A stretch of 64,000 nucleotides of DNA from Mucilaginibacter sp. (GTDB lineage: Bacteria > Bacteroidota > Bacteroidia > Sphingobacteriales > Sphingobacteriaceae), in assembly GCA_031292485.1 (NCBI GenBank), contig JARLHA010000060.1, positions 25,827 through 89,826 on the forward strand, in the 5' to 3' direction. The translations under genes and the position numbers were made by a program. The notes beneath the pieces are model-generated. The model was not told the origin of the DNA. It worked only from the letters and a program-made list of their open reading frames with translations, and made no database searches. This document shows, in pieces, positions 8,481 through 17,680 of the stretch (positions within the stretch are counted from its first letter, which is position 1; each line of letters begins with the position of its first letter).

Positions 8481-10595
8481 ATGCGCTTTATTTTTACAAC
8501 CCTGCTGTTAATTTCGGGCCTGCTATCAGCTGGTGCCCAAACTACTGACTCCCTCACCCTTATGCCACGGCCGCAGACGGTTAAATTGCAAACCGGTAAG
8601 TTTGTTTTTACAGGCAGGTTCTCTATCCGTATAAGCGGGCCCGGCAGCCCTAAATTTATCGGAGCAGTTAACCGTTTTTACCTGCAAATGGGAAAGCGTA
8701 CCGGTGTTGTTTTTCCTCAGGAATATATTTCAGGAAAAGAAGAACCGGCGAATGCGCAATTGACGATAAGTTATGAAAAAAGCATAAACCCTGCGATAGG
8801 GATGGATGAAAGCTATCATTTAAATGTGTCTCCAGAAAAAATCATGCTGACTGCGCCAACTGATATCGGGGCAGAACGGGGCCTGCAGACACTTTACCAG
8901 CTTGTGACTCCCGCCGGCGGCGGCTTTTATTGCCCGGCGGTTGAGGTCAATGATTCACCCCGGCTAAAATGGCGTGGGCTGATGATTGACGTTGCGCGGC
9001 ACTTTATTCCATTCGAAGTGCTGAAGCGGAATGTGGATGCCATGGCCATAGTGAAGATGAACGTATTGCACCTTCACCTTTCGGACGATGAAGGTTTCAG
9101 GGTGGAATCAAAAGTTTATCCGAAACTACAGGAAAATGGCTCAAATGGCTTATTTTATACCCAGGATCAACTTAAAGAACTGGTCAACTATGCACATGAC
9201 AGAGGTGTCATCATTGTGCCTGAATTTGACCTGCCGGGCCATTGTTCAAGTATTTTAGCGGCCTACCCGTTTTTAGCCAGCTATCCTGCCAACTACAAAC
9301 CTGCCGGGCGTTTTAACATGGATACGATCAAAAACCTCAGCCTGGGGAAGATCATGCTGCTCATCAATCAAGTCCGTACCCCAACTGTCGACCCAACAAA
9401 GGAAACGACCTATGTTTTCTTTGACCGGTTTTTTAAAGAAATGAGCGGCATTTTCCCGGATGCTTACCTGCACGTTGGCGCCGACGAAAATAATGGCGTC
9501 GCCTGGAAACAAAACCCGGACATCGCCGCCTTTATGAAATCGAAGGGCATGAAAAACACCGATGCCCTGCAGGCTTATTTTGTTAAACGGATGTACGGCA
9601 TCGCCCAAAAGTATCATAAAAGACTGATCGGCTGGGAAGAACTGTTCAACCCGGGATTGCCGCAGGATGCCATCGTCCAAAAATGGAAGCCCGCCGCATC
9701 AACGGATACCCTTGTAAAGACTATCATCGCGCATAACAACCAAGTGATCGTTTCTGCGGGTTATTACCTTGACATGTATTTCCCGGCTTATATCCATTAT
9801 CTGACAGATCCGGTTCCGGCTAACCTGGGTACGGCCGGGGCAGACAAGGGTATATTGGGCGGCGAAGCGGCGATGTGGAGCGAACTGGTTGACGGGGGTA
9901 ACGAAGAGATCCGCGTTTGGCCCCGTACGGCTGCTATTGCTGAAAGATTCTGGTCGGCCGCCGGTGTTCGTGATGCTGATGACATGTACCGCCGTTTATG
10001 GGCCATTGATTTTGAACTGAACGACAGGGCAATAGATGAATATGGCAGCTATATCAAAATACTCGGCCGCTGGGTAAATGATAAGGGACTGGATCCGGCC
10101 ATAACCGTTTGCAATGTTTATACCCAGGTAAAAGGCTACAAGCGTTTAATGGGGAACATGCTGGCCCCGGGAGGCGTTCATCCTACCTTGACTACACCTT
10201 TGGTTAGCATTGCTGATGCTGTTCATACCGATTCGGAAACAGGCTGGTATTTCAGGCATTTAGTAGCAACCTATCTTGATAAACATGATGCAACCAGCCT
10301 GAAGCAGATCAAATCCCAACTGCAGGAGTGGCAAAGTAATAAGGCAAGGTTTGATGCCTTGGCCGGCAACTCGCCTTACCTGCAGCAGATTGCCGATTTG
10401 TCTGACATCCTATCAATTGCAGCTGGTGTTGCTCTGCAGGCAATAAATAACGAGGGCAACAAAGAGGAGCAGCTAAAACAGTTGCAGCAATTGGAAAAGC
10501 CGAACCACGAAGTTCAGCTGGCCATCGGCCTATCCCTTGAAGCGCTGGTTACCGGGAAACTAAAGCCTGAACCGGTGGCATATCCGATGTTTTAG
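8481..10595 (+). CDS. GH20 beta-N-acetylhexosaminidase
   Basis: A 704-residue exported glycoside hydrolase (signal peptide about 1-19, ending AGA-QT). Residues 25-145 form the GH20b non-catalytic domain and about 150-500 the TIM barrel, entered at PRLKWRGLMIDVARHF. The catalytic pair is D335-E336 in HVGADENN; canonical enzymes read H-x-G-G-D-E, so the Gly-to-Ala before Asp is a mild deviation. Family enzymes release terminal GlcNAc or GalNAc by substrate-assisted catalysis. Located in the periplasm or at the surface, it could serve chitin-oligomer, glycan or peptidoglycan use. It follows a TetR gene by 9 bases and is probably under its control. Confidence 0.93.
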   Translation: MRFIFTTLLLISGLLSAGAQTTDSLTLMPRPQTVKLQTGKFVFTGRFSIRISGPGSPKFIGAVNRFYLQMGKRTGVVFPQEYISGKEEPANAQLTISYEKSINPAIGMDESYHLNVSPEKIMLTAPTDIGAERGLQTLYQLVTPAGGGFYCPAVEVNDSPRLKWRGLMIDVARHFIPFEVLKRNVDAMAIVKMNVLHLHLSDDEGFRVESKVYPKLQENGSNGLFYTQDQLKELVNYAHDRGVIIVPEFDLPGHCSSILAAYPFLASYPANYKPAGRFNMDTIKNLSLGKIMLLINQVRTPTVDPTKETTYVFFDRFFKEMSGIFPDAYLHVGADENNGVAWKQNPDIAAFMKSKGMKNTDALQAYFVKRMYGIAQKYHKRLIGWEELFNPGLPQDAIVQKWKPAASTDTLVKTIIAHNNQVIVSAGYYLDMYFPAYIHYLTDPVPANLGTAGADKGILGGEAAMWSELVDGGNEEIRVWPRTAAIAERFWSAAGVRDADDMYRRLWAIDFELNDRAIDEYGSYIKILGRWVNDKGLDPAITVCNVYTQVKGYKRLMGNMLAPGGVHPTLTTPLVSIADAVHTDSETGWYFRHLVATYLDKHDATSLKQIKSQLQEWQSNKARFDALAGNSPYLQQIADLSDILSIAAGVALQAINNEGNKEEQLKQLQQLEKPNHEVQLAIGLSLEALVTGKLKPEPVAYPMF

Positions 10596-10673
10596 GGCAA
10601 GAAAGATGGGGCGTATCAAAAGTGGATGGCCTGAAAAGCAAGCGAAATAATATTCGGCCTGATAACCTTTGTG

Positions 10674-10704
10674 AAATCTTAGTGCTCCATCGCCACTAAG
10701 ATTT
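10674..10704. terminator. Hairpin between convergent genes
   Basis: Perfect 11-base arms AAATCTTAGTG (10674-10684) and CACTAAGATTT (10694-10704) with a 9-base loop. It lies in the 196-base gap between the convergent GH20 gene and the carboxypeptidase-regulatory-like gene, where a bidirectional terminator is expected. No strong U-tract follows, so the terminator role is moderately supported. Confidence 0.5.
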
Positions 10705-10791
10705 GAAGCGACAAAATATGAGTTTGCTTTATACTTGGGTTCCTCACTTTTAAGGCAGCCTCTTTTTGTTTTTATATGGCATGGTTGCTTC

Positions 10792-11529
10792 TTATTTGCC
10801 TACCAGGGCGGGTAACCCGTAGGTTCGCTGGTTCCTTAAAAACCTGTGCAGGTTAGCCCTGATCATCGTTATAAATTCATAGTCACTCATGCTTGAAGCG
10901 GTGTAATAACCCGGTCTGTATCTGAACATGAACGACGTTAGTTTATCATCTTTTAAACCGGTGATCCCGGCTACATATTCCCTGTTAAAGCGGTAGTCGA
11001 TAACATTCTGCTCATAATCCTGCTGGATAATATCCCTCAATTTCGATGCATTGCGCCCGCTGCGGCTAATAGAGTTCCATAACGCATCAATACTTAAACC
11101 GGCACCACCTCCATAAGGAGTGGACAGGTAATCGCCGTAGGCCAGTGAGCCGTAAATTTTTGTGAAGTCATTTTTAGTAGCTTCCAGTTTTTGATCGGGT
11201 GTAAGGTTGGTGTTATGTACCGTTACTTCCTTTAACTGGATGGCTAAACGGACCATGTAAACAGCCAGCTGTGCACGGGATTGTACTTTAATGGTATCTG
11301 AACGATAATTCTGTTTTGAAAAGACCAGCACATCACCGTCTGCAGCTATGATCTGGTATTCGCCTTTCAGGTTATCATAAATAGCTATGCCGTTTGTGAG
11401 ATCGTGAATGTTTACCTTTGCAATACGTTCTTTACTTTCCTTATCAAATACAATACCTTCGAGTGGTTTTGGCTGGGCAAAGCCTTTAAGGGTAAAGAGT
11501 AACAACAACAGGAATAACCGGGGTTTCAT
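10792..11529 (-). CDS. Exported protein with carboxypeptidase-regulatory-like domain
   Basis: I start at ATG 11529 (245 residues) because the signal peptide begins there (KPRLFLLLLLFTLKGFA-QP). Residues about 22-100 look like the CarboxypepD_reg-like beta-sandwich (LEGIVFDKESKERIAKVNI ... GEYQIIAADGDVLVFSKQNY) that opens many Bacteroidota surface proteins. The rest is unassigned. A paralogue with the same layout lies at 28902-29681. No TonB-dependent receptor barrel follows, so this is a short stand-alone member. Function unknown, probably at the outer membrane or periplasm. Confidence 0.75.
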   Translation of the reverse strand: MKPRLFLLLLLFTLKGFAQPKPLEGIVFDKESKERIAKVNIHDLTNGIAIYDNLKGEYQIIAADGDVLVFSKQNYRSDTIKVQSRAQLAVYMVRLAIQLKEVTVHNTNLTPDQKLEATKNDFTKIYGSLAYGDYLSTPYGGGAGLSIDALWNSISRSGRNASKLRDIIQQDYEQNVIDYRFNREYVAGITGLKDDKLTSFMFRYRPGYYTASSMSDYEFITMIRANLHRFLRNQRTYGLPALVGK

Positions 11530-11593
11530 AAATTTATTTAAAAGTAAACTTTCGGCTATTCTCTGCAATATTATTTAACAAAAATTAACAGCC

Positions 11594-12418
11594 TTATTTC
11601 ACTACTACCAAAACCTGGCCAATCTTAATACCTGAGCCATCAAGGTTGTTGAGTGATTTAAGGTCATCAACCGATAATCCAAAACGTTTGGAAATATTAT
11701 ATAGTGTATCTCCCTGCTTAACTGTATAGGTTTTGTTACCAGGATTGGCTTGAACGGCCGAATCTTGAACGGCAACCGTGCTGGCGGGATGCTCCGTTAA
11801 AAGCGCAGTGCCCTGTGTTTTTATTTCAACCGGCTTGTGGCCAGGATTATCGTATTGCTGCAGGTTGTATTTTTCGATGATACCTATCAAAATAGATGGG
11901 TAATTTGGATTGGTGGCATAGCCAGCCTTTTTGAGTCCCCTGCACCAGCCTTTATAGTCGGTTATATCCAGGTCAAATAATGGCTTATAATTCTTCCTTT
12001 TTAAAAACAGGGAATGGTCCCTGAAGGATTCTTCGGGGCTGTCATAAACCCTGAACGCGTCGTTTTTATTGTCGTCATCTTTGTAATAAACATTTCCGGT
12101 CCAGTTGGGGGTGCTTTTTATGCCGAAATGGTTGTTAGCCACCCTGGCCAGTTCGCCGTTTCCGCTGCCCGATTCAAAAAGGCCCTGGGCCAGCGTTATG
12201 CTTGCCGGTATGCTATACGAATTCATTTCCTGTATGGCAATTGCCTTATACCGGGCAATATATTGCAGGGAAGTAAGCGGCGTATAATCTGCCCCATCAT
12301 TTTGCTGCCTGATATGCCTGTTGTTTTGTTTTGCTGCCCTATTTGAAACTGTAACCCTGTGCGCCGAGCATGAAGTAAAAAACGCAAGCCCGATAAATAA
12401 ATAAACTGTTTTTCTCAT
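11594..12418 (-). CDS. Glucosaminidase-LysM lipoprotein
   Basis: A 274-residue peptidoglycan hydrolase starting at ATG 12418. The N-terminus has a lipobox (FFTSC, Cys about residue 16), so it is probably a lipoprotein. Residues about 50-195 are the mannosyl-glycoprotein endo-beta-N-acetylglucosaminidase/FlgJ-type domain, with the putative catalytic Glu in LAQGLFESGSGNGELA. Residues about 225-273 are one LysM domain (YTVKQGDTLYNISKRFGLS), which binds GlcNAc chains. It stands upstream in a co-directional run with the next hydrolase gene at 12596-13129. Role in cell-wall turnover is likely. Confidence 0.9.
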   Translation of the reverse strand: MRKTVYLFIGLAFFTSCSAHRVTVSNRAAKQNNRHIRQQNDGADYTPLTSLQYIARYKAIAIQEMNSYSIPASITLAQGLFESGSGNGELARVANNHFGIKSTPNWTGNVYYKDDDNKNDAFRVYDSPEESFRDHSLFLKRKNYKPLFDLDITDYKGWCRGLKKAGYATNPNYPSILIGIIEKYNLQQYDNPGHKPVEIKTQGTALLTEHPASTVAVQDSAVQANPGNKTYTVKQGDTLYNISKRFGLSVDDLKSLNNLDGSGIKIGQVLVVVK

Positions 12419-12595
12419 CACTATAAATACCAAACCATTGGCAAGTTGCGTACTGCCAATTTACCCGTAATACGTTGCATTGGTTAATTAGGTTGAGCTG
12501 TATAGTCTTTTATTGAATGAAATATCAAAAAACAACCATAAATCAGGCAAAATTCATCCCGGATATCAGGAAAACGGTGATCAGGAAATTGTGTT

Positions 12596-13129
12596 TTAAT
12601 TATTTTGAGCCAGTTGGTCCTGGTTGGCTGGTTTCTCATCAAATAAATACAGGTGGTATTTATTGATAATCCCCAGCACGTACTTTGACCACCGGCGATC
12701 ATGCGCGTACCCATGTTTTTGGATACCATGCGCCCAGCCCTGGTAATCAAAATGGGTGAACTTGTCAGACAGGCCGCTAAACTCCTGGCGTTCCGTCATA
12801 ATCCGGGCAAAATCCTCGAACGAATCATAAACAGACCCATATTTTTTATATGCGGTATTTACTTTTTTGTTATGCTTGTTGTAATAAACTATCCTGCTGC
12901 CGCCTTTTACACCAAACTGGTTGTTTAAATTTTTCGCAAGCGCACTGTTTCCGCAGCCCGACTCGTGCATAGCAACGCCTAATACGATACTTGCGGGGAC
13001 CCCTGTTTCGTGCATGATGCGGATCGCATCTTCCTTAAATTGATCAATATAGGATTGAGGGGTGTTTTTTTGGGCCGATGCCATTAAAAATGGAACCAGC
13101 AGCAATGTAACCAGTAAGAGTTTCTTCAT
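12596..13129 (-). CDS. Exported glucosaminidase-domain protein
   Basis: A 177-residue protein with a signal peptide (about 1-19, ending ASA-QK) followed by a single glucosaminidase domain; the catalytic-Glu region reads GVAMHESGCGNSALA, the same pattern as in its neighbour at 11594-12418 but without LysM. The ATG is 3 bases after the stop of the O-methyltransferase gene, so the two form an operon. The pair of adjacent related hydrolases looks like an old duplication. Likely a periplasmic murein hydrolase. Confidence 0.86.
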   Translation of the reverse strand: MKKLLLVTLLLVPFLMASAQKNTPQSYIDQFKEDAIRIMHETGVPASIVLGVAMHESGCGNSALAKNLNNQFGVKGGSRIVYYNKHNKKVNTAYKKYGSVYDSFEDFARIMTERQEFSGLSDKFTHFDYQGWAHGIQKHGYAHDRRWSKYVLGIINKYHLYLFDEKPANQDQLAQNN

Positions 13130-13132
13130 AAT

Positions 13133-13771
13133 TTACTTTTTTCTGATGACCAGTAACCCGTCACGTACAGGAAGGATGAGCTTTTCAACCCTCTCGTCAG
13201 CGGCTACCAGGTCATTTAGTTTGCGGATAACTTGTGTATCGGCATCATTTTCTTCGCCATATACCTTTCCTTTCCACAACACATTATCAATTATTATTAA
13301 TCCCCCGGACCTTACTTTTTCAAATATTAGTTGAAAGTAGGTAAAATTATTCTTTTTATCAGCATCAATAAAGACCAGATCGAACGCTGTATACGGCATT
13401 TCGCCTATAATTTGTTCTGCCTGGCCAAAATGCAGCTTTATTTTTTTACCAACATTTGTGGATTCAAAGTGTGAATTAAGCATTTCTTCCAGCTCGCGGT
13501 TCACTTCAATGGTATGAATGATACCGTCTTCTACAAGACCCTCCGCCAGGCAAATTGTTGCATACCCGGTAAAAGTTCCTATCTCCAGGATCAGTTTCGG
13601 CTGTATTAATTTGCTTAAAAAGCTCAATACCCTGCCCTGGTAATGCCCCGAAAGCATATGGGGCCGCAGCACTTTTAAATAAGTTTCGCGGTTGATGTTT
13701 TGCAACGCTTTGGGTTCCTCATCGCAATGATCATCCAGGTATATTTGCAGGTCATGGGGTAATATGTCCAT
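13133..13771 (-). CDS. SAM-dependent O-methyltransferase (COMT-like)
   Basis: A 212-residue class I methyltransferase of the Methyltransf_3/catechol O-methyltransferase type. SAM motif I is LILEIGTFTGYATICLAEG (near residue 58), the acidic ribose-binding residue is in IHTIEVNRE, and the metal-binding region is LVFIDADKKN and IIIDNVLWKGKVY. I use ATG 13771; the longer reading starts with GTG and adds six unlikely residues. The gene is followed 3 bases later by a glucosaminidase. The physiological acceptor is unknown. Confidence 0.9.
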   Translation of the reverse strand: MDILPHDLQIYLDDHCDEEPKALQNINRETYLKVLRPHMLSGHYQGRVLSFLSKLIQPKLILEIGTFTGYATICLAEGLVEDGIIHTIEVNRELEEMLNSHFESTNVGKKIKLHFGQAEQIIGEMPYTAFDLVFIDADKKNNFTYFQLIFEKVRSGGLIIIDNVLWKGKVYGEENDADTQVIRKLNDLVAADERVEKLILPVRDGLLVIRKK

Positions 13772-13970
13772 GGCGCAAAGGTAGACCACAGATTTTAATG
13801 ATTAAAGGATTTCACTGATTTTTTTGGCACCCAATTGATTATCAATGATTTTTATTGCGGCGTTTTTAAGCAAAAGATTAATTTTGGGTGAATTTTCACG
13901 CTATCCGGGAATTTAATAGGCTGTTTTTGGGGTGATAATTTCGGTCGGTAAAAGCCCCTCCCCACCTCTT

Positions 13971-14005
13971 AAACCTAATCAACGTAACCCAACCTAATCA
14001 ACCCC
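13971..14005. repeat. Single arm of the GTTGATTAGG repeat family
   Basis: The stretch holds AACCTAATCAACGTAACCC and AACCTAATCAACCCC, reverse complements of the GGTTGATTAGGTT word found at 6917, 24455, 36518 and 44237. No opposite arm is visible nearby. It lies a few bases after the TGA stop of the DUF4407 gene (read on the minus strand). Probably a decayed or half copy. Confidence 0.7.
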
Positions 14006-14010
14006 AAAAA

Positions 14011-15129
14011 TCAATCATACCTATGCCGCTCCAGGTCGTAATCTGACTGTGCTGAAATGATCTTTTTTTGTTTTTCAATTTCTTCTCCGAGGTGATGGTC
14101 ATACACGCTGTCGGTTACCTGGATATTCCGTTCTTTATCCCTTTCGGCATAATGGATATCGGCGTCATACAATTTTGACACGGCGACATCATAGGGCCCT
14201 TTAGGCGACATCAGCTTAACGAACACCGGCAAGCATTCAAACAAGATAAAAAGAAAACTGATAAATGATTCGGCAAGATACGTATCCAGGTCGCGCGTGC
14301 CGTTTTCGTTATAGGATAACTGCCCAAGCGCCCAGTTACGGTCCGAAAATCCTGCAACGTTGGAGAGGCTGTCTAATTGGTGGTCGTTAAACAGGCGAAC
14401 ATCATTTACCCCTTCATAGTTTTTCCGGGAGCTTAGGTACTGGTCTATTTTTTCCTGGTTTTCGGTGACGGCTTTCAAGCGGTCCTCTTTCTCCTGCAAA
14501 ATGGCCTGTTTTTGTTTGGCGTAAGTGCCATAACCGACTATGCCCGATGTTTGGTTACTTTTATCGCCAAAAACCTCCTGGTTAAGCTGGTAGCGTGAGC
14601 GGTTGATATCGGTTTCAAGCGAATCTTTCTCCTTTTTCAGGTCGTTGTTTTTGCCCAGTTCCATTGCATATTTTTCGGTATACGTTTTTTGGAGAGTATC
14701 AATTTTCCGGTGCTGTCCTTTTAAATAGGCGGTTTTTAATTTCTGGCGAATCTCTTTATCAAATATTTTCAATTCCAATGGCCTTGATATCACGATCCCG
14801 ATCATGATAGCCAGCAAAATACGCGGCGATGCCTGTAGGATCTGCTGGTTGGTGGTTCCCTGCTTATCAATGCTTGATACAATGTAACGGTCCATATTAA
14901 AAATGGCCGTGCCCCATATCAACCCAAAAATAATTGCAAAAACTACTGCCAGAGGATTCCCCGCAAAAACAAAATACATGGCGTAACCGCCTGAAAGTGC
15001 TGCAAATAACGCTGTGAAAAATATAGTTGCCCCAATACCTACATATTTATTATGTTCAATAGGGTATTTTTTTAGTGTACCAATATGTGCTCCCGAACAG
15101 AACCAAAAAAAACGGGTTACTTTCTTCAT
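14011..15129 (-). CDS. DUF4407 membrane protein
   Basis: A 372-residue protein. The first 100 residues carry transmembrane segments, including YVGIGATIFFTALFAALSG and a region ending WGTAIFNMDRYIVSSI, which is diagnostic of DUF4407. A long charged coiled-coil follows (about 130-250), then another membrane segment (FISFLFILFECLPVFVKL, near 290-310). The architecture suggests a membrane-anchored scaffold with a long cytoplasmic or periplasmic helical arm. It is transcribed alone, opposite to the rhodanese operon. Function unknown. Confidence 0.85.
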   Translation of the reverse strand: MKKVTRFFWFCSGAHIGTLKKYPIEHNKYVGIGATIFFTALFAALSGGYAMYFVFAGNPLAVVFAIIFGLIWGTAIFNMDRYIVSSIDKQGTTNQQILQASPRILLAIMIGIVISRPLELKIFDKEIRQKLKTAYLKGQHRKIDTLQKTYTEKYAMELGKNNDLKKEKDSLETDINRSRYQLNQEVFGDKSNQTSGIVGYGTYAKQKQAILQEKEDRLKAVTENQEKIDQYLSSRKNYEGVNDVRLFNDHQLDSLSNVAGFSDRNWALGQLSYNENGTRDLDTYLAESFISFLFILFECLPVFVKLMSPKGPYDVAVSKLYDADIHYAERDKERNIQVTDSVYDHHLGEEIEKQKKIISAQSDYDLERHRYD

Positions 15130-15250
15130 TAATAAAATATAACTTTGCCTTTAAAACATATATAAAACGCACTTAGCTAATGTTTGTTACAAAAGGCAGG
15201 CCTAAATATTTATAGGTCAGCTACCTTTATAAAAATTTTTATATTTGACC

Positions 15251-15565
15251 ATGAAAGAAATAAGCGTACAGGAACTAAAAGAGAAAAAAGACAAAGGTGA
15301 AGATTTTCAATTGATAGATGTAAGGGAAGATTTTGAGTATGAAATGTCAAACCTGGGTGGCACCTTAATACCGCTCGGAGGGATTTTAATTGAGGCTGAT
15401 AAAATCGACAAAACAAAACCGGTTGTGGTAATGTGCCGCAGCGGAAAACGCAGTACAGCTGCTATTATGCAGCTTGAACAGCAGGGCTACACCAACCTGT
15501 ATAACCTCAAAGGCGGAATCCTTGCCTGGGCTGATGAGATTGACCCCACCATTAACGTATATTAA
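15251..15565 (+). CDS. Single-domain rhodanese-like sulfurtransferase
   Basis: A 104-residue rhodanese domain. The active-site loop is CRSGKRS with the catalytic Cys that would carry persulfide; the fold starts with FQLIDVREDFEYE and ends GGILAWADEIDP. I use ATG 15251 rather than the TTG six bases upstream. A perfect -7-type box TATATTTG (15240-15247) ends only 3 bases before this ATG, so the message may be leaderless, though the -33 region is weak. It heads a run with the small membrane protein and the prohibitin gene (gaps of 3 and 13 bases). Confidence 0.9.
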   Translation: MKEISVQELKEKKDKGEDFQLIDVREDFEYEMSNLGGTLIPLGGILIEADKIDKTKPVVVMCRSGKRSTAAIMQLEQQGYTNLYNLKGGILAWADEIDPTINVY

Positions 15566-15568
15566 GCC

Positions 15569-15760
15569 ATGTGGAAAAAGGCTATACCCAACGTCCTTTA
15601 TACGGTTGGGATATTTGTGTGCGTTATAAGTGGCTATCAATACGGGATTGAGGGACATAATTATGTGTTTTTAGCGGGTGCTGTTGTATTAATAGGTATA
15701 TTTGTTTACCTCAAGATAAAGATTCTGAAGGATATCAAAGACACACTCAAAAAACCATAA
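15569..15760 (+). CDS. Small two-helix membrane protein
   Basis: A 63-residue protein with two hydrophobic segments (about 8-24 and 32-50) and a lysine-rich tail, beginning 3 bases after the rhodanese stop. The size and pattern fit a Bacteroidota-only small membrane family (possibly DUF6358, named with low certainty). Tight spacing in the operon is the main evidence that it is real. Function unknown. Confidence 0.7.
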   Translation: MWKKAIPNVLYTVGIFVCVISGYQYGIEGHNYVFLAGAVVLIGIFVYLKIKILKDIKDTLKKP

Positions 15761-15773
15761 CCCCCTTAAATTT

Positions 15774-16679
15774 ATGCTTATCGCAGTTTTAGGTCTCATT
15801 ATACTTATAGTAAGTATAGTGATGAAGCGCTCGCCCGAACCAAGCAGCCATTTTGCCGGCATTACCCGCACCGTAGGTATTATCGTCGTAATTTTAGGCC
15901 TCGCCGTTTCTTCCGTTAAGATCATTGATCCGGGTAAAGTTGGCGTACAAGTGCTTTTTGGAAAAGTACAGGATAACGTGCTTGAAAGCGGCTTGCATTT
16001 TATCGACCCCGTTGTTGACGTTACCACGTTCAGCGTGCAGACAGAAAACTATACCATGAGCGCTAAAGAGAGCGAGGGCGCTGTACAGGGAGACGACGCT
16101 ATCCGCGTTCTTTCCTCCGACGGTTTGGAAGTAACTATCGACCTTTCGGTTTTATACCGTTTGAATCCATCGAGGGCGCCTTATATTTTGCAAAATATCG
16201 GCGTGGATTATGAAAATAAGATCGTTCGGCCGGTAACCCGCACCGCTATACGCGACAATGCTGTGAATTACCAGGCGGTTGACCTGTATTCAACCAAAAG
16301 AGAGGAATTTCAGGCGAAGATCAATCAAACCATTACCGCCAGTTTCGCCAAGAACGGGCTTGAAGTACAGCAGATCCTGGTGCGCAACATTTCATTACCC
16401 GCATCGGTAAAAGCGAGTATCGAATCAAAGATCAACGCTGAGCAGGATGCACAAAAAATGCAGTTTGTGTTGCAGAAGGAGCGCCAGGAAGCCGACCGTA
16501 AACGGGTAGAAGCCCAGGGTATTGCCGATTACCAGAAGATCCTCTCTACCGGTTTAACCAACCAGCAGCTGGAATATCAATCCATACTGGCCCAAAAAGA
16601 GATCGCTTTATCGCCCAACACCAAGATCATTATTATGGGTGGCAATAAGGGCAACCCGATCATGCTGAGTGATAAATAA
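15774..16679 (+). CDS. Prohibitin/SPFH-family membrane protein
   Basis: A 301-residue SPFH protein. It has N-terminal hydrophobic segments (about 1-18 and 32-50), then the prohibitin domain starting SSVKIIDPGKVGVQVLFGKV, with the strongly conserved GLHFIDPVVDV and VRNISLPASVKASIESK, then a charged coiled-coil (QKERQEADRKRVEAQ). Family members form large ring or cage assemblies at membranes and often modulate AAA proteases such as FtsH. It closes the rhodanese operon and is followed by a terminator hairpin at 16793-16826. Confidence 0.93.
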   Translation: MLIAVLGLIILIVSIVMKRSPEPSSHFAGITRTVGIIVVILGLAVSSVKIIDPGKVGVQVLFGKVQDNVLESGLHFIDPVVDVTTFSVQTENYTMSAKESEGAVQGDDAIRVLSSDGLEVTIDLSVLYRLNPSRAPYILQNIGVDYENKIVRPVTRTAIRDNAVNYQAVDLYSTKREEFQAKINQTITASFAKNGLEVQQILVRNISLPASVKASIESKINAEQDAQKMQFVLQKERQEADRKRVEAQGIADYQKILSTGLTNQQLEYQSILAQKEIALSPNTKIIIMGGNKGNPIMLSDK

Positions 16680-16792
16680 GGGTGTTCCTTCCTGAATAGT
16701 AGAAACACCAGTGAACAGGGGTGAACAGCAGGGAACAGTGATTTGTGACTGATAACCAGCGAATTAAGAAAACGCCCTTTAAAAACACAACA

Positions 16793-16826
16793 AAAAAAGC
16801 CATTGAATAAAATCAGTGGCTTTTTT
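16793..16826 (+). terminator. Rho-independent terminator after prohibitin operon
   Basis: AAAAAAGCCATTGA (16793-16806) pairs with TCAGTGGCTTTTTT (16813-16826) with one mismatch and a 6-base loop, ending in a T-run. It can work in both directions. Upstream, at 16711-16740, lies a short run of repeated GTGAACAG/GGAACAG words, a minor iterated-word stretch. Confidence 0.8.
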
Positions 16827-16867
16827 GTAACTATACTGTTTTCCAGCACTCTAACCGTTAAAAACCT

Positions 16868-17680
16868 ATGCAAAAAACATACCTTATCCTTTTCATTTTA
16901 TTAGTCGGAAGCCGGGTTTCATTTGCCCAACCTATTGCCTCAAAAGATTCAATGGTTTATGTTTGCGGTCCCTGTGGAAGCAGTTGCGACCAGTTGCAGT
17001 TTGATAAACCCGGCAAATGCCCGCATTGCGGCATGGAACTGGTGAAAATGCCGCTGAGCGATTTTAAAAAACAACTGGCTTTAAAACCTGTTACCGTTTG
17101 TTTTTACCTGCAGGACGGCGTTGAAGTATTGGATTTTGCGGGCCCTATGGAAGTATTCAGCGTGGCGGGCTTTAATTACTTTACGGTTTCAAAAACGTAC
17201 AAACCTATAAAATCGCAGGGGGTTTTGTATGTAACACCCGACTATTCCATTGCCGATGCTCCGCCCGCAGATATCCTGGTGGTATTGGGCGGCAATACCG
17301 CCCCGGCGGTTATTGATTCAACCGTCATCAACTGGATAAAGGCGCAAAAGCCTCAGCTTAAGTATTACCTTTCGGTTTGTACCGGCGCTTTTATTTTAGG
17401 CCGAGCCGGAATTTTAGATAATTTAACCGCCACCACTTATCACCTGGCTATTGACGACCTAACAAAGGAATTTCCGAAAACAAAGGTTTTGGCCAATACC
17501 CGTTTTGTAGATAACGGCAATGTGATCACCACCGCAGGCATTTCGGCGGGCATCGATGGCGCTTTGCACCTGGTTGAAAAACTTCGTGGCAGGCCATACG
17601 CCCAGGGAGTAGCCGCTACAATGGAGTATGATAAATGGGTGCCGGAACAGGGCTTGGTGATCAACGCCGGGGGTAAATAA
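16868..17680 (+). CDS. Exported DJ-1/PfpI protein with zinc-ribbon domain
   Basis: A 270-residue protein with a signal peptide (ending SFA-QP), then a heavy-metal-binding zinc ribbon (YVCGPCGSSCDQL ... GKCPHCGMELVK, about residues 32-60), then a DJ-1/PfpI domain (about 72-270) with the nucleophile elbow YYLSVCTGAF. DJ-1-type proteins include amidases, glyoxalases and AraC-type ligand domains. The ribbon is of the kind found beside copper- and zinc-handling proteins, so a periplasmic metal-linked stress role is a reasonable guess. A decayed copy of its 3' end lies at 18462-18523. Confidence 0.85.
   Translation: MQKTYLILFILLVGSRVSFAQPIASKDSMVYVCGPCGSSCDQLQFDKPGKCPHCGMELVKMPLSDFKKQLALKPVTVCFYLQDGVEVLDFAGPMEVFSVAGFNYFTVSKTYKPIKSQGVLYVTPDYSIADAPPADILVVLGGNTAPAVIDSTVINWIKAQKPQLKYYLSVCTGAFILGRAGILDNLTATTYHLAIDDLTKEFPKTKVLANTRFVDNGNVITTAGISAGIDGALHLVEKLRGRPYAQGVAATMEYDKWVPEQGLVINAGGK

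Noticed and set aside
12014..12346. 110-codon frame on the plus strand
   Set aside because: It is antisense to the glucosaminidase-LysM gene, whose domains are clear.
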